64,000 bases of DNA from NCBI GenBank assembly GCA_022376925.1, contig JAIOJX010000005.1:11436501-11500500 (forward strand). The letters are read 5' to 3'. Both the position numbers and the translations under genes were made by a program. This stretch comes from Tragulus kanchil. Lineage: Eukaryota > Chordata > Mammalia > Artiodactyla > Tragulidae. The notes below the pieces were generated by a model. The model did not search any database. It saw only the letters and a program-made list of their open reading frames with translations, and was not told where the DNA came from. Positions 21,194 to 33,086 of this stretch are shown here, piece by piece; within the stretch, counting starts at the first letter, position 1; every line of letters starts with the position of its first letter.

Positions 21194-23500
21194 TCAATAG
21201 GGTCTTACATCCAATGGCCCGTTAGCAAAAACGTCTCCATCAGACCCCTCAGCTAGGCGACCGAGACATTTCTGACTGGTGTTGACGGAGTCAGGCAGCG
21301 ACGTGAACGAAGCCCTCAGTACACTGCCATCTGTTTGTAACTCATTTCTGATTTGGGTTAATCATGCCGTCCTTGAGCCAGGGAAATCTGGGAGCAATCC
21401 ATAGCCCTTTTCTCTCTCTCACCCCTACCCTCAGGTGGCCACCCCGGCCTGGCGGCCTTCCCCCGGTCCAGGTCACGTCTCTCTATCTTCCTCTCTGCTT
21501 CCCTCACCTTGATGAAGGAAGTCACCTCTCTTGGCTTCTCATCTTCCCTTGGTTTGGTCCAGCCTCTTGGAGTCTGCCAAACTTGGCTTCTTTCCTCCAA
21601 TGCAATCCCACTGCTTCCATTTCCCCTGCTCCACTGGGTCCTACTTGACCCAGGAGTAAACGGCCAAGATGGGGTGGGGTAGGGGGAAGTAGGGGGGTGT
21701 TGGGAGAGAGAGTACGGTAGGTGGAGCCCATGCTGGGAAAGCCCACACTGTAGGGGTGTCCTGGGGCCTGCCTGGGCTGTTGCTTTGAGCCTTGATGACT
21801 CACTTTATTCATTTATTTAAGATTATCTGATTAAGCTCATCTGTACAGGCCGTGTCTAGGCCCTGGAGATAACCTTGCTGGACACAGAACTCACCCTGGC
21901 CTTCCTGAACTTCATTCACTGTGCACCGCCTTCCATGAGGATCAAGCCTGTGGGTGGAGGGATAGGGGCCAGGGTCCTCCCGGCAAAGGCCGATCCCACC
22001 AGAGAGCCGAGCAGGAGCCCCGAAGGGGAGAGGCCCTCCTGGTGTCCGGCATGGGGTGAGGATAGACTCCCGCTGTCGTGAAAGACAGGTGCCTGCTGGT
22101 TGAGACTGGTTTCAGGGGCTGTCAGAGAGGAAGGGTGAGGAATAGGCACTAACAATACCCTGGCTCTGCTCTGCATAGCTGGCCAGGTGGCACGGGCCCG
22201 ATTCCACCTCCGAGTTCAGAACCCCACCTGTGCCAGGGTGGGCTCAGAGGTGCTGCTAGGGCACCACCCAAGGACCCGCTGGCGGAGCTTGGCAGGTACT
22301 ACCACTGGTCCCCTCATGAGAAGGCTGTGTTGTTGTTAGACATTTAAATTTCAATAGGGTCTTACATCCAATGGCCCGTTAGCACTCCATCAGACCCTCA
22401 GCTAGGCGAGAGACATTTCTGACTGGTGTTGACGGAGTCAGGCAGCGACGTGAACGAAGCCCTCAGTACACTGCCATCTGTTTGTAACTCATTTCTGATT
22501 TGGGTTAATCATGCCGTCCTTGAGCCAGGGAAATCTGGGAGCAATCCATAGCCCTTTTCTCTCTCACCCCTACCCTCAGGTGGCCACCCCGGCCTGGCGG
22601 CCTTCCCCCGGTCCAGGTCACGTCCCTCTATCTTCCTCTCTGCTTCCCTCACCTTGATGAAGGAAGTCACCTCTCTTGGCTTCTCATCTTCCCTTGGTTT
22701 GGTCCAGCCTCTTGGAGTCTGCCAAACTTGGCTTCTTTCCTCCAATGCAATCCCACTGCTTCCATTTCCCCTGCTCCACTGGGTCCTACTTGACCCAGGA
22801 GTAAACGGCCAAGATGGGGTGGGGTAGGGGGAAGTAGGGGGGTGTTGGGAGAGAGAGTACGGTAGGTGGAGCCCATGCTGGGAAAGCCCACACTGTAGGG
22901 GTGTCCTGGGGCCTGCCTGGGCTGTTGCTTTGAGCCTTGATGACTCACTTTATTCATTTATTTAAGATTATCTGATTAAGCTCATCTGTACAGGCCGTGT
23001 CTAGGCCCTGGAGATAACCTTGCTGGACACAGAACTCACCCTGGCCTTCCTGAACTTCATTCACTGTGCACCGCCTTCCATGAGGATCAAGCCTGTGGGT
23101 GGAGGGATAGGGGCCAGGGTCCTCCCGGCAAAGGCCGATCCCACCAGAGAGCCGAGCAGGAGCCCCGAAGGGGAGAGGCCCTCCTGGTGTCCGGCATGGG
23201 GTGAGGATAGACTCCCGCTGTCGTGAAAGACAGGTGCCTGCTGGTTGAGACTGGTTTCAGGGGCTGTCAGAGAGGAAGGGTGAGGAATAGGCACTAACAA
23301 TACCCTGGCTCTGCTCTGCATAGCTGGCCAGGTGGCACGGGCCCGATTCCACCTCCGAGTTCAGAACCCCACCTGTGCCAGGGTGGGCTCAGAGGTGCTG
23401 CTAGGGCACCACCCAAGGACCCGCTGGCGGAGCTTGGCAGGTACTACCACTGGTCCCCTCATGAGAAGGCTGTGTTGTTGTTAGACATTTAAATTTCAAT
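21194..23500. repeat. Tandem duplication 7 (period 1,157 falling to 1,145 bp)
   Basis: Copy 1 is 21,194-22,350 and copy 2 22,351-23,500. Copy 2 loses 12 bases within its first ~220: gcaaaaacgtctcc becomes gcactcc, gacccctc becomes gaccctc, gcgaccgag becomes gcgagag, and one CT unit goes. Beyond that it is almost identical. The 5-mer tcaat is shared at the join. No repeat family is recognised inside. Confidence 0.95.
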
Positions 23501-24320
23501 TGACTTCAGGACCTGACCCCTGGGGGCAGATCCCGAGGGTCCCCTGTTGCCCCTTTAGGCCTCTGCTCCCTGTTCTTTCAGGTGTACATGGAGCTCTCAG
23601 CCCAGGGATGCAATTGGGCCTCTGGGGGCTCTAGACGTCTCCAGACTTGGGCTCCTCCCTCATCCCAGCAGCGGCGAGGCTGCGAGTCTGCAGTGAGGCC
23701 CTGGAGTGTCCCCATCATTGGCCCATAGGAGTGGCCAGTGGAACATTGCAGGGGTCACGCTGCAGTGACAAACGAGTATGAGCCCGGGATGGGGGTGAGA
23801 GATGAGGGAAAGATGTCTGCTCACACCATAAGCAGGGATTTGGCTATGTGGCTGGGGTGGGGGGCTGTCTCAGGAGCCCAGTTTGGACAGGAAGGGCCCA
23901 CCACTGTAGGGGGAGTCGGGGAGAGGGCAGGCACGAGCGCACTTCAGTTGAGATATTACTTTATCAGAGGGTGAGGCTAATTGAGAGAGCGGCGTAGAAA
24001 CACAGACAGTACACCCTGTAAAACTAGATAGCCCGTGGATGTCTGCTGGGACCCAGGAAGCTCAGCCTGGGGCTCTGTGGCAGCCTAGAGGGGTGGGATG
24101 GAGTGGGAGGTGGGAGGGAGATTCCAGAGGGAGGGGACATGCGTATACCTGTGGCAGAAACCAACACACTGTTGTAAACCAATTATCTGCCAAGTAAGAA
24201 TGAATACATTTAAAGTTTTTGTAAAAAAGATCTTGCTTTATCCATGACGGAAGTGTGCATTCAGCTACTCAGTTTCTCATTGGCGGCTACTCCCAGTGAT
24301 CTCCGAGCCACAGAGCCTTT

Positions 24321-24344
24321 GTCACGTGACCTTTGTCACGTGAC
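24321..24344. promoter_or_regulatory. Tandem GTCACGTGAC E-boxes (CLEAR/USF-like)
   Basis: Two perfect 10-bp palindromes GTCACGTGAC, at 24,321-24,330 and 24,335-24,344, each preceded by cttt. This makes a direct repeat of a 14-mer with centres 14 bp apart. The motif matches the preferred site of bHLH-Zip factors (USF, MITF/TFE; CLEAR element). CpGs are intact in both. Motif evidence only. Confidence 0.45.
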
Positions 24345-25429
24345 CCCAGGTCCCTACACCTGAAGAATAAATGGGTGAAAATGCAGCTTTAAAGAAGAAG
24401 AGGAAAAGAAGACAGTGTACCTGTTGGTCAAGCGTACCTGATTCTCCATGCACAGGTTGGAAGGTTCAAGTGGCCATAAAGTACCATTTTTGCTACATTG
24501 AGCAGTTTCCTTGGTGAGAGTGGGGCACAGAGAGAGTGTGAGACTTCCTGTCTCATCGTCTTTTTATGGTGAAATACCCCGAGCACATCTCGTATGTGTC
24601 ACCCAGGTGCTCCCTGAATGGAACTAAAGGGAGAAGGAACAGGAAGACTGCAGGATGCAAGCTTTCAGCATCCGAGGACTTACTGCAGTTAACAAGCAGT
24701 AGAGACAGTAATGTTGCTTATTTCTCACCCTGTGCTCATTTGCCTTCTGTACCACGTGCCTTCTTTCACTGCTGATTCAGTTTTGCCTTTGGAAGAGTTG
24801 GGGCGGAAGTGCTGCGTCACAGGCGCTCTCAGTAGATTAAGAAATCACAAGACCTGTCAACTAGTTGTATTACTTATAAAGATATTTCTCATTCACCTTT
24901 TATGTGCACGACATTGAATAGATGCAGAAATAACCTATTAATGCAGGGATTTGGCTATGTGGCTGGGGTGGGGGGCTGTCTCAGGAGCCCAGTTTGGACA
25001 GGAAGGGCCCACCACTGTAGGGGGAGTCGGGGAGAGGGCAGGCACGAGCGCACTTCAGTTGAGATATTACTTTATCAGAGGGTGAGGCTAATTGAGAGAG
25101 GGGTAGAAACACAGACAGTACACCCTGTAAAACTAGATAGCCCGTGGATGTCTGCTGGGACCCAGGAAGCTCAGCCTGGGGCTCTGTGGCAGCCTAGAGG
25201 GGTGGGATGGAGTGGGAGGTGGGAGGGAGATTCCAGAGGGAGGGGACATGCGTATACCTGTGGCAGAAACCAACACACTGTTGTAAACCAATTATCTGCC
25301 AAGTAAGAATGAATACATTTAAAGTTTTTGTAAAAAAGATCTTGCTTTATCCATGACGGAAGTGTGCATTCAGCTACTCAGTTTCTCATTGGCGGCTACT
25401 CCCAGTGATCTCCGAGCCACAGAGCCTTT

Positions 25430-25453
25430 GTCACGTGACCTTTGTCACGTGAC
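25430..25453. promoter_or_regulatory. Tandem GTCACGTGAC E-boxes, second copy
   Basis: The same pair repeated at 25,430-25,439 and 25,444-25,453 in copy 2 of tandem duplication 8. Confidence 0.4.
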
Positions 25454-26489
25454 CCCAGGTCCCTACACCTGAAGAATAAATGGGTGAAAATGCAGCTTTA
25501 AAGAAGAAGAGGAAAAGAAGACAGTGTACCTGTTGGTCAAGCGTACCTGATTCTCCATGCACAGGTTGGAAGGTTCAAGTGGCCATAAAGTACCATTTTT
25601 GCTACATTGAGCAGTTTCCTTGGTGAGAGTGGGGCACAGAGAGAGTGTGAGACTTCCTGTCTCATCGTCTTTTATGGTGAAATACCCCGAGCACATCTCG
25701 TATGTGTCACCCAGGTGCTCCCTGAATGGAACTAAAGGGAGAAGGAACAGGAAGACTGCAGGATGCAAGCTTTCAGCATCCGAGGACTTACTGCAGTTAA
25801 CAAGCAGTAGAGACAGTAATGTTGCTTATTTCTCACCCTGTGCTCATTTGCCTTCTGTACCACGTGCCTTCTTTCACTGCTGATTCAGTTTTGCCTTTGG
25901 AAGAGTTGGGGCGGAAGTGCTGCGTCACAGGCGCTCTCAGTAGATTAAGAAATCACCGAAGACCTGTCAACTAGTTGTATTACTTATAAAGATATTTCTC
26001 ATTCACCTTTTATGTGCACGACATTGAATAGATGCAGAAATAACCTATTAATTGCTTCAGAACGTAAAAAAGCCTACCTCCCTCCCATCTCTCCACCCTT
26101 CATGCTAAGCAGTTTTGATTTCAAACCTAAACCTTGAGACACAGAGCCCTCAAATTATGAGCAACATGAGTTTCTGTAATTGATTTCTTCTCTCAGGTTA
26201 TTCAGCAGCGTGCACTAGGAATACAATTAATTAGATCTGCATGCATAAGGACACGTGCCCACTTGACAAAACCGAATACTGTGTTAAGCTGCTTGGACCT
26301 TTGGTTCGGTTTTGAAAAGAAGTTATCGTTTCCCACTGCTCAGCCTATCACGTGTCCCACAATAGGAGCTGAACACACACTTACCACTTAATTGTGGGGC
26401 CACTGTTTATGTGTCGATGAGAGAGACTTTAGACAGTCCACCGGCAAGTTTGCTGTCACCCCTTACATACGAATCATGGCTCCAGGCTC

Positions 26490-26860
26490 TCTGAGTCAGC
26501 TCAGGCTGCTGTAATAAGTTACCATAGACCCGATGGCTTAAACAACAGACATTTATTTCTCACAGTTATGGAGGCTGGGAAGTGTCAGGCTGGGAAGGGT
26601 AAGGTCAGGATGCCAGCCGACTTGGTTCCTGGTGAGAGCCTTCTTTATGCGTGGTCCCAAATAACCTTTCCTTGGTGAGAGGGTAGCTGCAGAGAGAGGG
26701 GAGACCTCCTGTCTCCCTTCTGTTTATAAAGGCACTAATCCCCATCATAGGGGACCCAGCCTCATGACCTCACCTACCCCTCGTTACCTCCCAAAGACCT
26801 CACCTGCACGTACGGTCACATTGAGGGTTGGGGCTTCAACATAGGAAGTTTGTAGGATCA
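26490..26860 (-). mobile_element. MLT1-type ERVL-MaLR LTR
   Basis: Antisense LTR. In window order the recognisable blocks are 'caggctgctgtaataagtta', 'ggcttaaacaacagacattt', 'tctcacagttatggaggctg', 'aaggcactaatccccatcat', 'tcatgacctcacctac' and 'gttggggcttcaacatagga'. Solo, ancient, no internal retroviral genes nearby. An old fossil, not an active element. Confidence 0.85.
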
Positions 26861-27584
26861 ACAGAGGCTATAGGGAAAATGAAACAGTGAGACCGCTGGG
26901 GCTCAAGTTCATAGGCGGAAAACAGGTTAAAAAGATTTCACTGTGCTCATTGCCTTCTGTACCACGTGCCTTCTTTCACTGCTGATTCAGTTTTGCCTTT
27001 GGAAGAGTTGGGCGGAAGTGCTTCACAGGCGCTCTCAGTAGATTAAGAAATCACAAGACCTGTCAACTAGTTGTATTACTTATAAAGATATTTCTCATTC
27101 ACCTTTTATGTGCACGACATTGAATAGATGCAGAAATAACCTATTAATTGCTTCAGAACGTAAAAAAGCCTACCTCCCTCCCATCTCTCCACCCTTCATG
27201 CTAAGCAGTTTTGATTTCAAACCTAAACCTTGAGACACAGAGCCCTCAAATTATGAGCAACATGAGTTTCTGTAATTGATTTCTTCTCTCAGGTTATTCA
27301 GCAGCGTGCACTAGGAATACAATTAATTAGATCTGCATGCATAAGGACACGTGCCCACTTGACAAAACCGAATACTGTGTTAAGCTGCTTGGACCTTTGG
27401 TTCGGTTTTGAAAAGAAGTTATCGTTTCCCACTGCTCAGCCTATCACGTGTCCCACAATAGGAGCTGAACACACACTTACCACTTAATTGTGGGGCCACT
27501 GTTTATGTGTCGATGAGAGAGACTTTAGACAGTCCACCGGCAAGTTTGCTGTCACCCCTTACATACGAATCATGGCTCCAGGCT

Positions 27585-27950
27585 CTCTGAGTCAGCTCAG
27601 GCTGCTGTAATAAGTTACCATAGACCCGATGGCTTAAACAACAGACATTTATTTCTCACAGTTATGGAGGCTGGGAAGTGTCAGGCTGGGAAGGGTAAGG
27701 TCAGGATGCCAGCCGACTTGGTTCCTGGTGAGAGCCTTCTTTATGCGCGTGGTCCCAAATAACCTTTCCTTGGTGAGAGGGTAGCTGCAGAGAGAGGGGG
27801 AGACCTCCTGTCTCCCCTTCTGTTTATAAAGGCACTAATCCCCATCATAGGGGACCCAGCCTCATGACCTCACCTACCCCTCGTTACCTCCCAAAGACCT
27901 CACCTGCACGTACGGTCACATTGAGGGTTGGGGCTTCAACATAGGAAGTT
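27585..27950 (-). mobile_element. MLT1-type LTR, second copy
   Basis: Duplicate of 26,490-26,860 in copy 2 of tandem duplication 9, a few bases longer because copy 1 lacks single bases near its end. Confidence 0.85.
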
Positions 27951-28024
27951 TGTAGGATCAACAGAGGCTATAGGGAAAATGAAACAGTGAGACCCGCTGG
28001 GGCTCAAGTTCATAGGCGGAAAAA

Positions 28025-29409
28025 CATACAAGCCAGTGCAGCGTTTCGGAAACAAAAAGAACTCTAGGCAGTGTGCCCTGGGGAACTGGGGAGGAATAAT
28101 GGCTCTTTATGAGCAAAGGAGGTAGAAGGATCTGTCACGTTTAGGAAGGGGTGCCAGCTGACAATGACACTGGTGGCCTCTTTCCCCTGACTGCCTCCTC
28201 CAAGGCCGTTGGACAGCCGCTGCCCGATTTTTGCCGTCGCACCTGGCGTTACTGACCACTCCTCTCGGGGTGCGGCTCTCCGCAGTGACTCCAGCGTCTA
28301 CAAGCTCTGCTTTTCCCCTGACCCTCTTTGAGGAGCCAAAACCAGTTTCCCAGAGATAAGAGAGGAGCCTCCGCTGAGGTGCCTGGCCTAGTATAGTAGC
28401 CAGCTTTGCTCTTCCCAGCTGTATTTCAACTGGTGGCTTTGGAAGGGGCTCTCCCTGGCCACCTTCCGTTGCTGGGCACCCCTCTGAGTGGGCCTAGTAG
28501 AGGTGTGTTGGGGTGAAGGGGGAGCAGCAAGGTATGGCGGCATCTGGGGTGGAAGCCGTACCCCCACCTGTACTTGGGGGAAGCCACAGCTCAGCTCAGA
28601 CAAGCCCTAGGGGTTCTGGCACGCCTACCGCCCAAGTTCTAGGTGTGCACCAGGGGCCAGTCTAAAGAGATAAGCGAGTGAATGGATGTGGGAACTGGAA
28701 TGCTCCGTTTCAGATCCTCAAAGGGGAACCGTGCCTGTATGTGAAATGCAGAAAGTGAACAGGAGAAATACCTCACTGGAAGTTTATCTTGCTGAAAATT
28801 TGAGTTAATGGACTCAAGCACAGATGGTTACCCCCATGTCTTTCCTTTTCTACCTGGCTGTGTCAGTCTCTCATCTTGTCCCCATTTCTTCAATAAGCCT
28901 CGAAATCCTTCATCTGACAGGACACCTGCAGGCACTTCCTGGTGTCCTGGAGTTCCTGGGGCTCACATGCACATTAGGTCCTCACCATCATCCTCTCTTT
29001 ATGGTGAGACCCCTTGTCTCCTTCTGCTGAGTTTTGGGTCACACCAACCCCTAAGTGCTAAGGACTTTCCCCATTCTAATTGACCTGATGACTGTCAAGG
29101 CCTCCAGAGTTTCCTGCCACCTTCACTTAAAGGAGTTTTGTCAGTATCTATGGCCCTGGGACCAAATCGCGGATTCCCAGTATCCACATCTTTAGGCGAG
29201 AGGGTAGAATTAGGTAATTTCTGAGAGTCCCACCACGTAAAGAGAAGAATACTAGCATTGACTCGGACTCCTCCTACACACATGGGACCCTGTGGAAAGT
29301 AAATTGAAAGGAAAGGGGAAGGAGAGACAGCACGTATTGGATTTCTCATTAGCCCCACTGCCTGGTTCTCATTAGCAAGCCTTCTGGGTTATGGGCACAA
29401 GGGCCAGGA
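28025..29409. other. Unique sequence, no gene seen
   Basis: No duplications or young SINEs. Short frames such as 28,808-29,083 are not recognisable. Confidence 0.4.
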
Positions 29410-29690
29410 CTTATTTTCATGGCTGACTAGCCTGTGTGAAATGTAGGCTATTTCTAATCCATATTATATGAGCTCCACACTTTGCTATCTCTTAAAGTAA
29501 TGGGCAGCGCTCAAGGAAAACCCCACCAGAATGACGGGCTAATCCTTGCGGGGGAAAATATTGCTGTTCTGCATAAGCTTTTGCTCTCTGCTTAATTAAT
29601 CCCTAAAACTTTCAGGCCTTAATGAGAATAATTAGACTTGACAGTACTGAGCTTCATGCACAACTACAGACAACAAAAAACATGTTCAGT
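29410..29690. other. Conserved-looking AT-rich non-coding segment
   Basis: Unique AT-rich sequence with homeodomain-like TAATTA/ATTAAT cores (cttaattaatccct, gaataattagacttg) and no repeat signature. This composition is common in developmental enhancers. Conservation cannot be shown from one sequence. Confidence 0.3.
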
Positions 29691-29734
29691 CTATAAGCTT
29701 CCCAGAGCTCGCTGAAAGACAGGCTCACGTTATT

Positions 29735-30060
29735 TACTGCGGCCCCCTCGAGGGGCCGGATGGGGGTTCGGACTTGAAATGTGGCTGGAGCTCCCCGGGG
29801 ACCGTTTCTCTGAGGAGCCGGGTACGAGAGCCCCCTCCTTTGTGGTTTTCACTCCCTAACAAACCGTGGGCTAGACAGGACCTGGCTAGAAATTCCCTTA
29901 TTACCACCCCAGCCAGACCGCATTCATCATCACCTTGAGCGGGGTGCTGGCGCGAGCCTTCAGGCCTCTCTCGTTCAAATAATGAATCGAGGGAGCCAGA
30001 CCACTGTGCTCCAGTGTCTTCTGGAGATACCTCATCTTCCAGAAAAGTATTCATTTGTCA
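29735..30060. other. CpG-enriched unique segment
   Basis: Local run of CpG-containing strings (gcggccccctcgaggggccgg, ttcgga, ctccccggggaccg). A 106-codon antisense frame at 29,734-30,054 starts with MNTFLEDEVSPED but matches nothing I recognise. A diverged exon cannot be excluded. Confidence 0.25.
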
Positions 30061-32849
30061 ACAGAGGGATAATGTTAAGACCTTAAAGACTCATCAGACG
30101 GAAGGCAGGGATGGGAGAAGCCGGTAGGGGATGGCCTGGGAGAGACCGCTGCTTCGATTCAGAACAGCTTCTTTGATTTCTTAGCTTCGCGCCCGTCTCT
30201 CTGGCTTTTCCAAGCAAAGGTTTACGTCTCCCTTTGAAACAGTTTGGGTTCGCCCTTCCCAGATGGGGCGCCTAGAAGCCTTCCTTGGGCACCGCAGGGA
30301 TGGCTGCGTTTATTTGTCTGGGTCTGTGGGGGAGCTGCCCAGAGACGGACAGAATGACCAGGCAGGTTCTCAGGTTTTTTGGTGGTGATGCTGGCAGAGC
30401 TGGGCGCGCAGACTCTGAGAAGGGATGGCAGGCCCTCCCCACCCGGTGGGGTGACATCGGGGTCCCCAGGAGTGGGGGCGGATTTCTGCACCTTCTCCTT
30501 CAGCAGGAGGCAGGAAGGGGGTGAGCGAAGCTTCCTAAGCCCTTCTCCGGGTTTACACCAAGAGTTACAACACCCATTTGGGGAGAGATCATTCTCTGAA
30601 TGGCTAAGCGAAATGCCCTGTGCTTCTCAGCTTTAAAATAATATGAACTTCAGGATTCTTGTAGATCTAAAGAAATGAAAGCATAGAGATGCAGCATGTC
30701 ATTAGAGAAAGCCAACACGTGACCCTTTTAAAAACAGGCATTAACACAATACACATACACACGCCCAACACGGGGACAGGAACTTTGACCCTGTAAGTGG
30801 CACTGGGCTGGCGACTTTGTTTTTAATTTTCCATCAAGGATCTAAAACAGACTTCAAAGGGCATTTAAGCTGACAGTTTTATTTTCTCCTTGAGGAAGAG
30901 GAAAGATGAATAAGCGTAAAGCCAGATCATTCTCAAAATAATTGCAGCCCTGACATATCTAAATGAGTTTGTAAAAGAAAATACAGTGGCAATTGATCTT
31001 ATTAATTAGAGATGTACCAGGATCGTAATACCCACTTATCCACAGACTGCCTGCAGCTACAAAAATAAAATAAAATTAACCACTTTCTCCTGGGGAACAC
31101 AATTTCTTTCCCTCCGTGTCATAGAACGTCAGTCGGAAAAGCCCCTTGTTACCATCTTTCTCTCTCTGCAGTGGGGCCCAGCCAATGGAGGTCAGTGGGG
31201 ATTGGTTTCTTCTCAGTCTGCACAGCCCGGGCTTTGCACTGGATTTGCGATGCCTTGCATAGCCCAGTGGCTTGTCACAGCTGATTGAATGTGTAATCTG
31301 ACAAACAAACAAACAGAATGCGCTACCAGAAAATGAGAGAGTTGTTTTTTTTCCTCAGCGTATACATGTCATTTACCTGTGAGAGATGGCAGCAGGGGCC
31401 CAGGGCAGGCTGGCCCACCTCTGTCAATTGCTCATTCTGTCTCTGCACCCCCGGTGATCCGATTTCAGCGAACAACCACTTCACAGATGGAACAGATTCA
31501 ATGAGAAAGCCCAATACTAAAACGCTGAGTGCCCATTACCTCTGAGAGGGGCCCCGGCCTTAACTATTGGAGGTGACTCTTCAGGTTGACGACGTGGAAA
31601 GTATATGTACACGTTCACAGTGCTGTTGCAGAAGAGAGAGGAGGAGGACGAGGAGAGGAAGGAGAAAGGGGGAGAGAGGAGGAAGGAGGAGGGTAGAAGA
31701 GCAATGAATTCCCTGAGAGGAACACCTGGGGCTGCCCTGGTGATTTCAGCGTGCGCGTGCGTGCATGTGGCTCTGGAGCAGATGTGGGCAAGGGGCTGCA
31801 AGGAGGAGGGCAGGGACTCCATGCCTGCAGTTGTAAGGTGGGTGGGGGCTGAGACCTGGCGTCGGTGGGTCATCAAGATGGGTGCCCTGGAGGGACTTGA
31901 GCCTGTCCTGTCTCGAATTTACCCTAAGACGCAGCCGGGGCAGGAGGTGGTCCTGCACGGAACAGCATGGAATCATGTGAAAGCAGAGCAGGGTGAGAGT
32001 TTTGATCCTACAAGTGACTGCGTCACCCTGTATCTTCCCACCCCACTAGAATCGACAAATGCATGGCCACAGGCTCTGTGCCCGTATGGGCATCGTCTAC
32101 ACAAATGTAAACAGACATACAGACAAAAACAAAAAAGAGATCTTTCAAAAGCAGAATACACTCTAATGTCATCATAGCTGTGATTTGACTTCATTGGAGC
32201 AGCAGGCTTAAATTGGTTATGAAAGGCTGCATAAAGGAAGGCCCTGGCAGCTTGCGCTGGGTATAGGGACGTCAAGGCTGTTTGACCTTTGTCGGACGTC
32301 CTGGAAACTGGTTCTTACTGAGATGTGACGAATGCATGAGACCACACGTCCCCTGGCGTGTTGACCTCACCAGCGCTGGCCTCCAGATTAACAGGGCGAA
32401 CGCTGATGCAGACGATGCCGTCCGGGTGCCCGGAAGCCCATGGAAAACTACAGGCCCTGAGAGCGAGGCTCCAGTTCTGCCTGCAGAAGTCAGCAGGCCC
32501 CACTCGGGGAAAGAGAAAGAATGCTCCCAACAGATCAAAGCCCTCAGTCTCTTAAAATGGAAATGAACATTTTAAAAAGGCCTTTCTCAAGGGAGAAATA
32601 TGTAGTAAATCAGAGCTTTTGAAAGACAACTGGGGCCTGTGCTGGTTTTTGAATAACTTGCCATTTAATAAATGTTCTATTTTTGACCCTTTAGGGAAAT
32701 ACACAACCCCATCTGAAACTTATGGGCCAAAATAATTTAGCTTTTTGGAAAAAAAAAACCAACAACTCATTTTTTTAATAAATTTTTGTGACAGAGACAA
32801 ATGATCAGGAAGCTTTCTTTCTGTGGTCCCATGATGAGGCGAGGTCACT
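30061..32849. other. Unique sequence with AT-rich blocks, no gene supported
   Basis: About 2.8 kb with no young repeats or duplications. It includes an AT-rich conserved-looking stretch at about 30,860-31,030. Open frames of up to 190 codons are present but are explained in part by the GA-rich tract at 31,631-31,700. Confidence 0.4.
31631..31700. repeat. GA-rich (GGA)n low-complexity tract
   Basis: Purine-only run of gag, gga and aag units. It creates a Glu/Arg/Lys-rich stretch in the plus-strand frame 31,605-32,177. Confidence 0.9.
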
Positions 32850-33063
32850 TACCACAAGGGAAAGGCTTTTCCGTGCACGCCAAGTCCTCCTTGGTGAGTT
32901 TTGGATAAGTGAAGTCCACTGCCCTGGGTCTCAGAACCTCTGAAGCGAAGCCAGTGTGTGGAACACTGAAATCTGTCCTTGGGCTTCCTTTGCAAGATCT
33001 TGATGATGATCATGTAAAGTACCAATAGACCCCTTTTATATCGTTTCTTCCAAGACATGTGTA

Positions 33064-33086
33064 TGTGTGTGTGTGTGTGTGTGTGT
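33064..33086. repeat. (TG)n microsatellite
   Basis: 23-nt uninterrupted TG alternation. The copy at 34,153-34,175 has exactly the same length. Confidence 0.95.

Larger units (their letters stand above)
23832..26051. repeat. Tandem duplication 8 (period ~1,111 bp)
   Basis: Copy 1 is 23,832-24,942 and copy 2 24,943-26,051. Differences are a 2-base loss in copy 2 (gagcggcg to gagggg), a one-T loss, and caag/caccgaag near the end. Its right end overlaps the left end of duplication 9, so 214 bp there occur three times. Confidence 0.95.
25838..28024. repeat. Tandem duplication 9 (period 1,103 falling to 1,096 bp)
   Basis: Copy 1 is 25,838-26,922 and copy 2 26,941-28,024. Copy 2 has lost seven bases in its first ~110. 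Copy 1 lacks bases towards its 3' end (gcgtgg for gcgcgtgg, gaccgc for gacccgc, and single G and C losses). Junction bases 26,923-26,940 look like a degraded form of the bases before copy 1 (atttcactgtg for atttctcaccctgtg). Confidence 0.95.

Noticed and set aside
26490..27950. Two MLT1 LTRs as the two ends of one provirus
   Set aside because: Both are antisense and sit in duplicate copies 1,096 bp apart with identical unique flanks. There is no internal retroviral sequence between them, so the second is the duplicated first.
31605..32177. 190-codon plus-strand open frame
   Set aside because: The N-terminal region is a translation of the GA-rich tract (Glu/Arg/Lys runs). The remainder shows no recognisable domain, and no promoter, splice or conservation evidence is visible.
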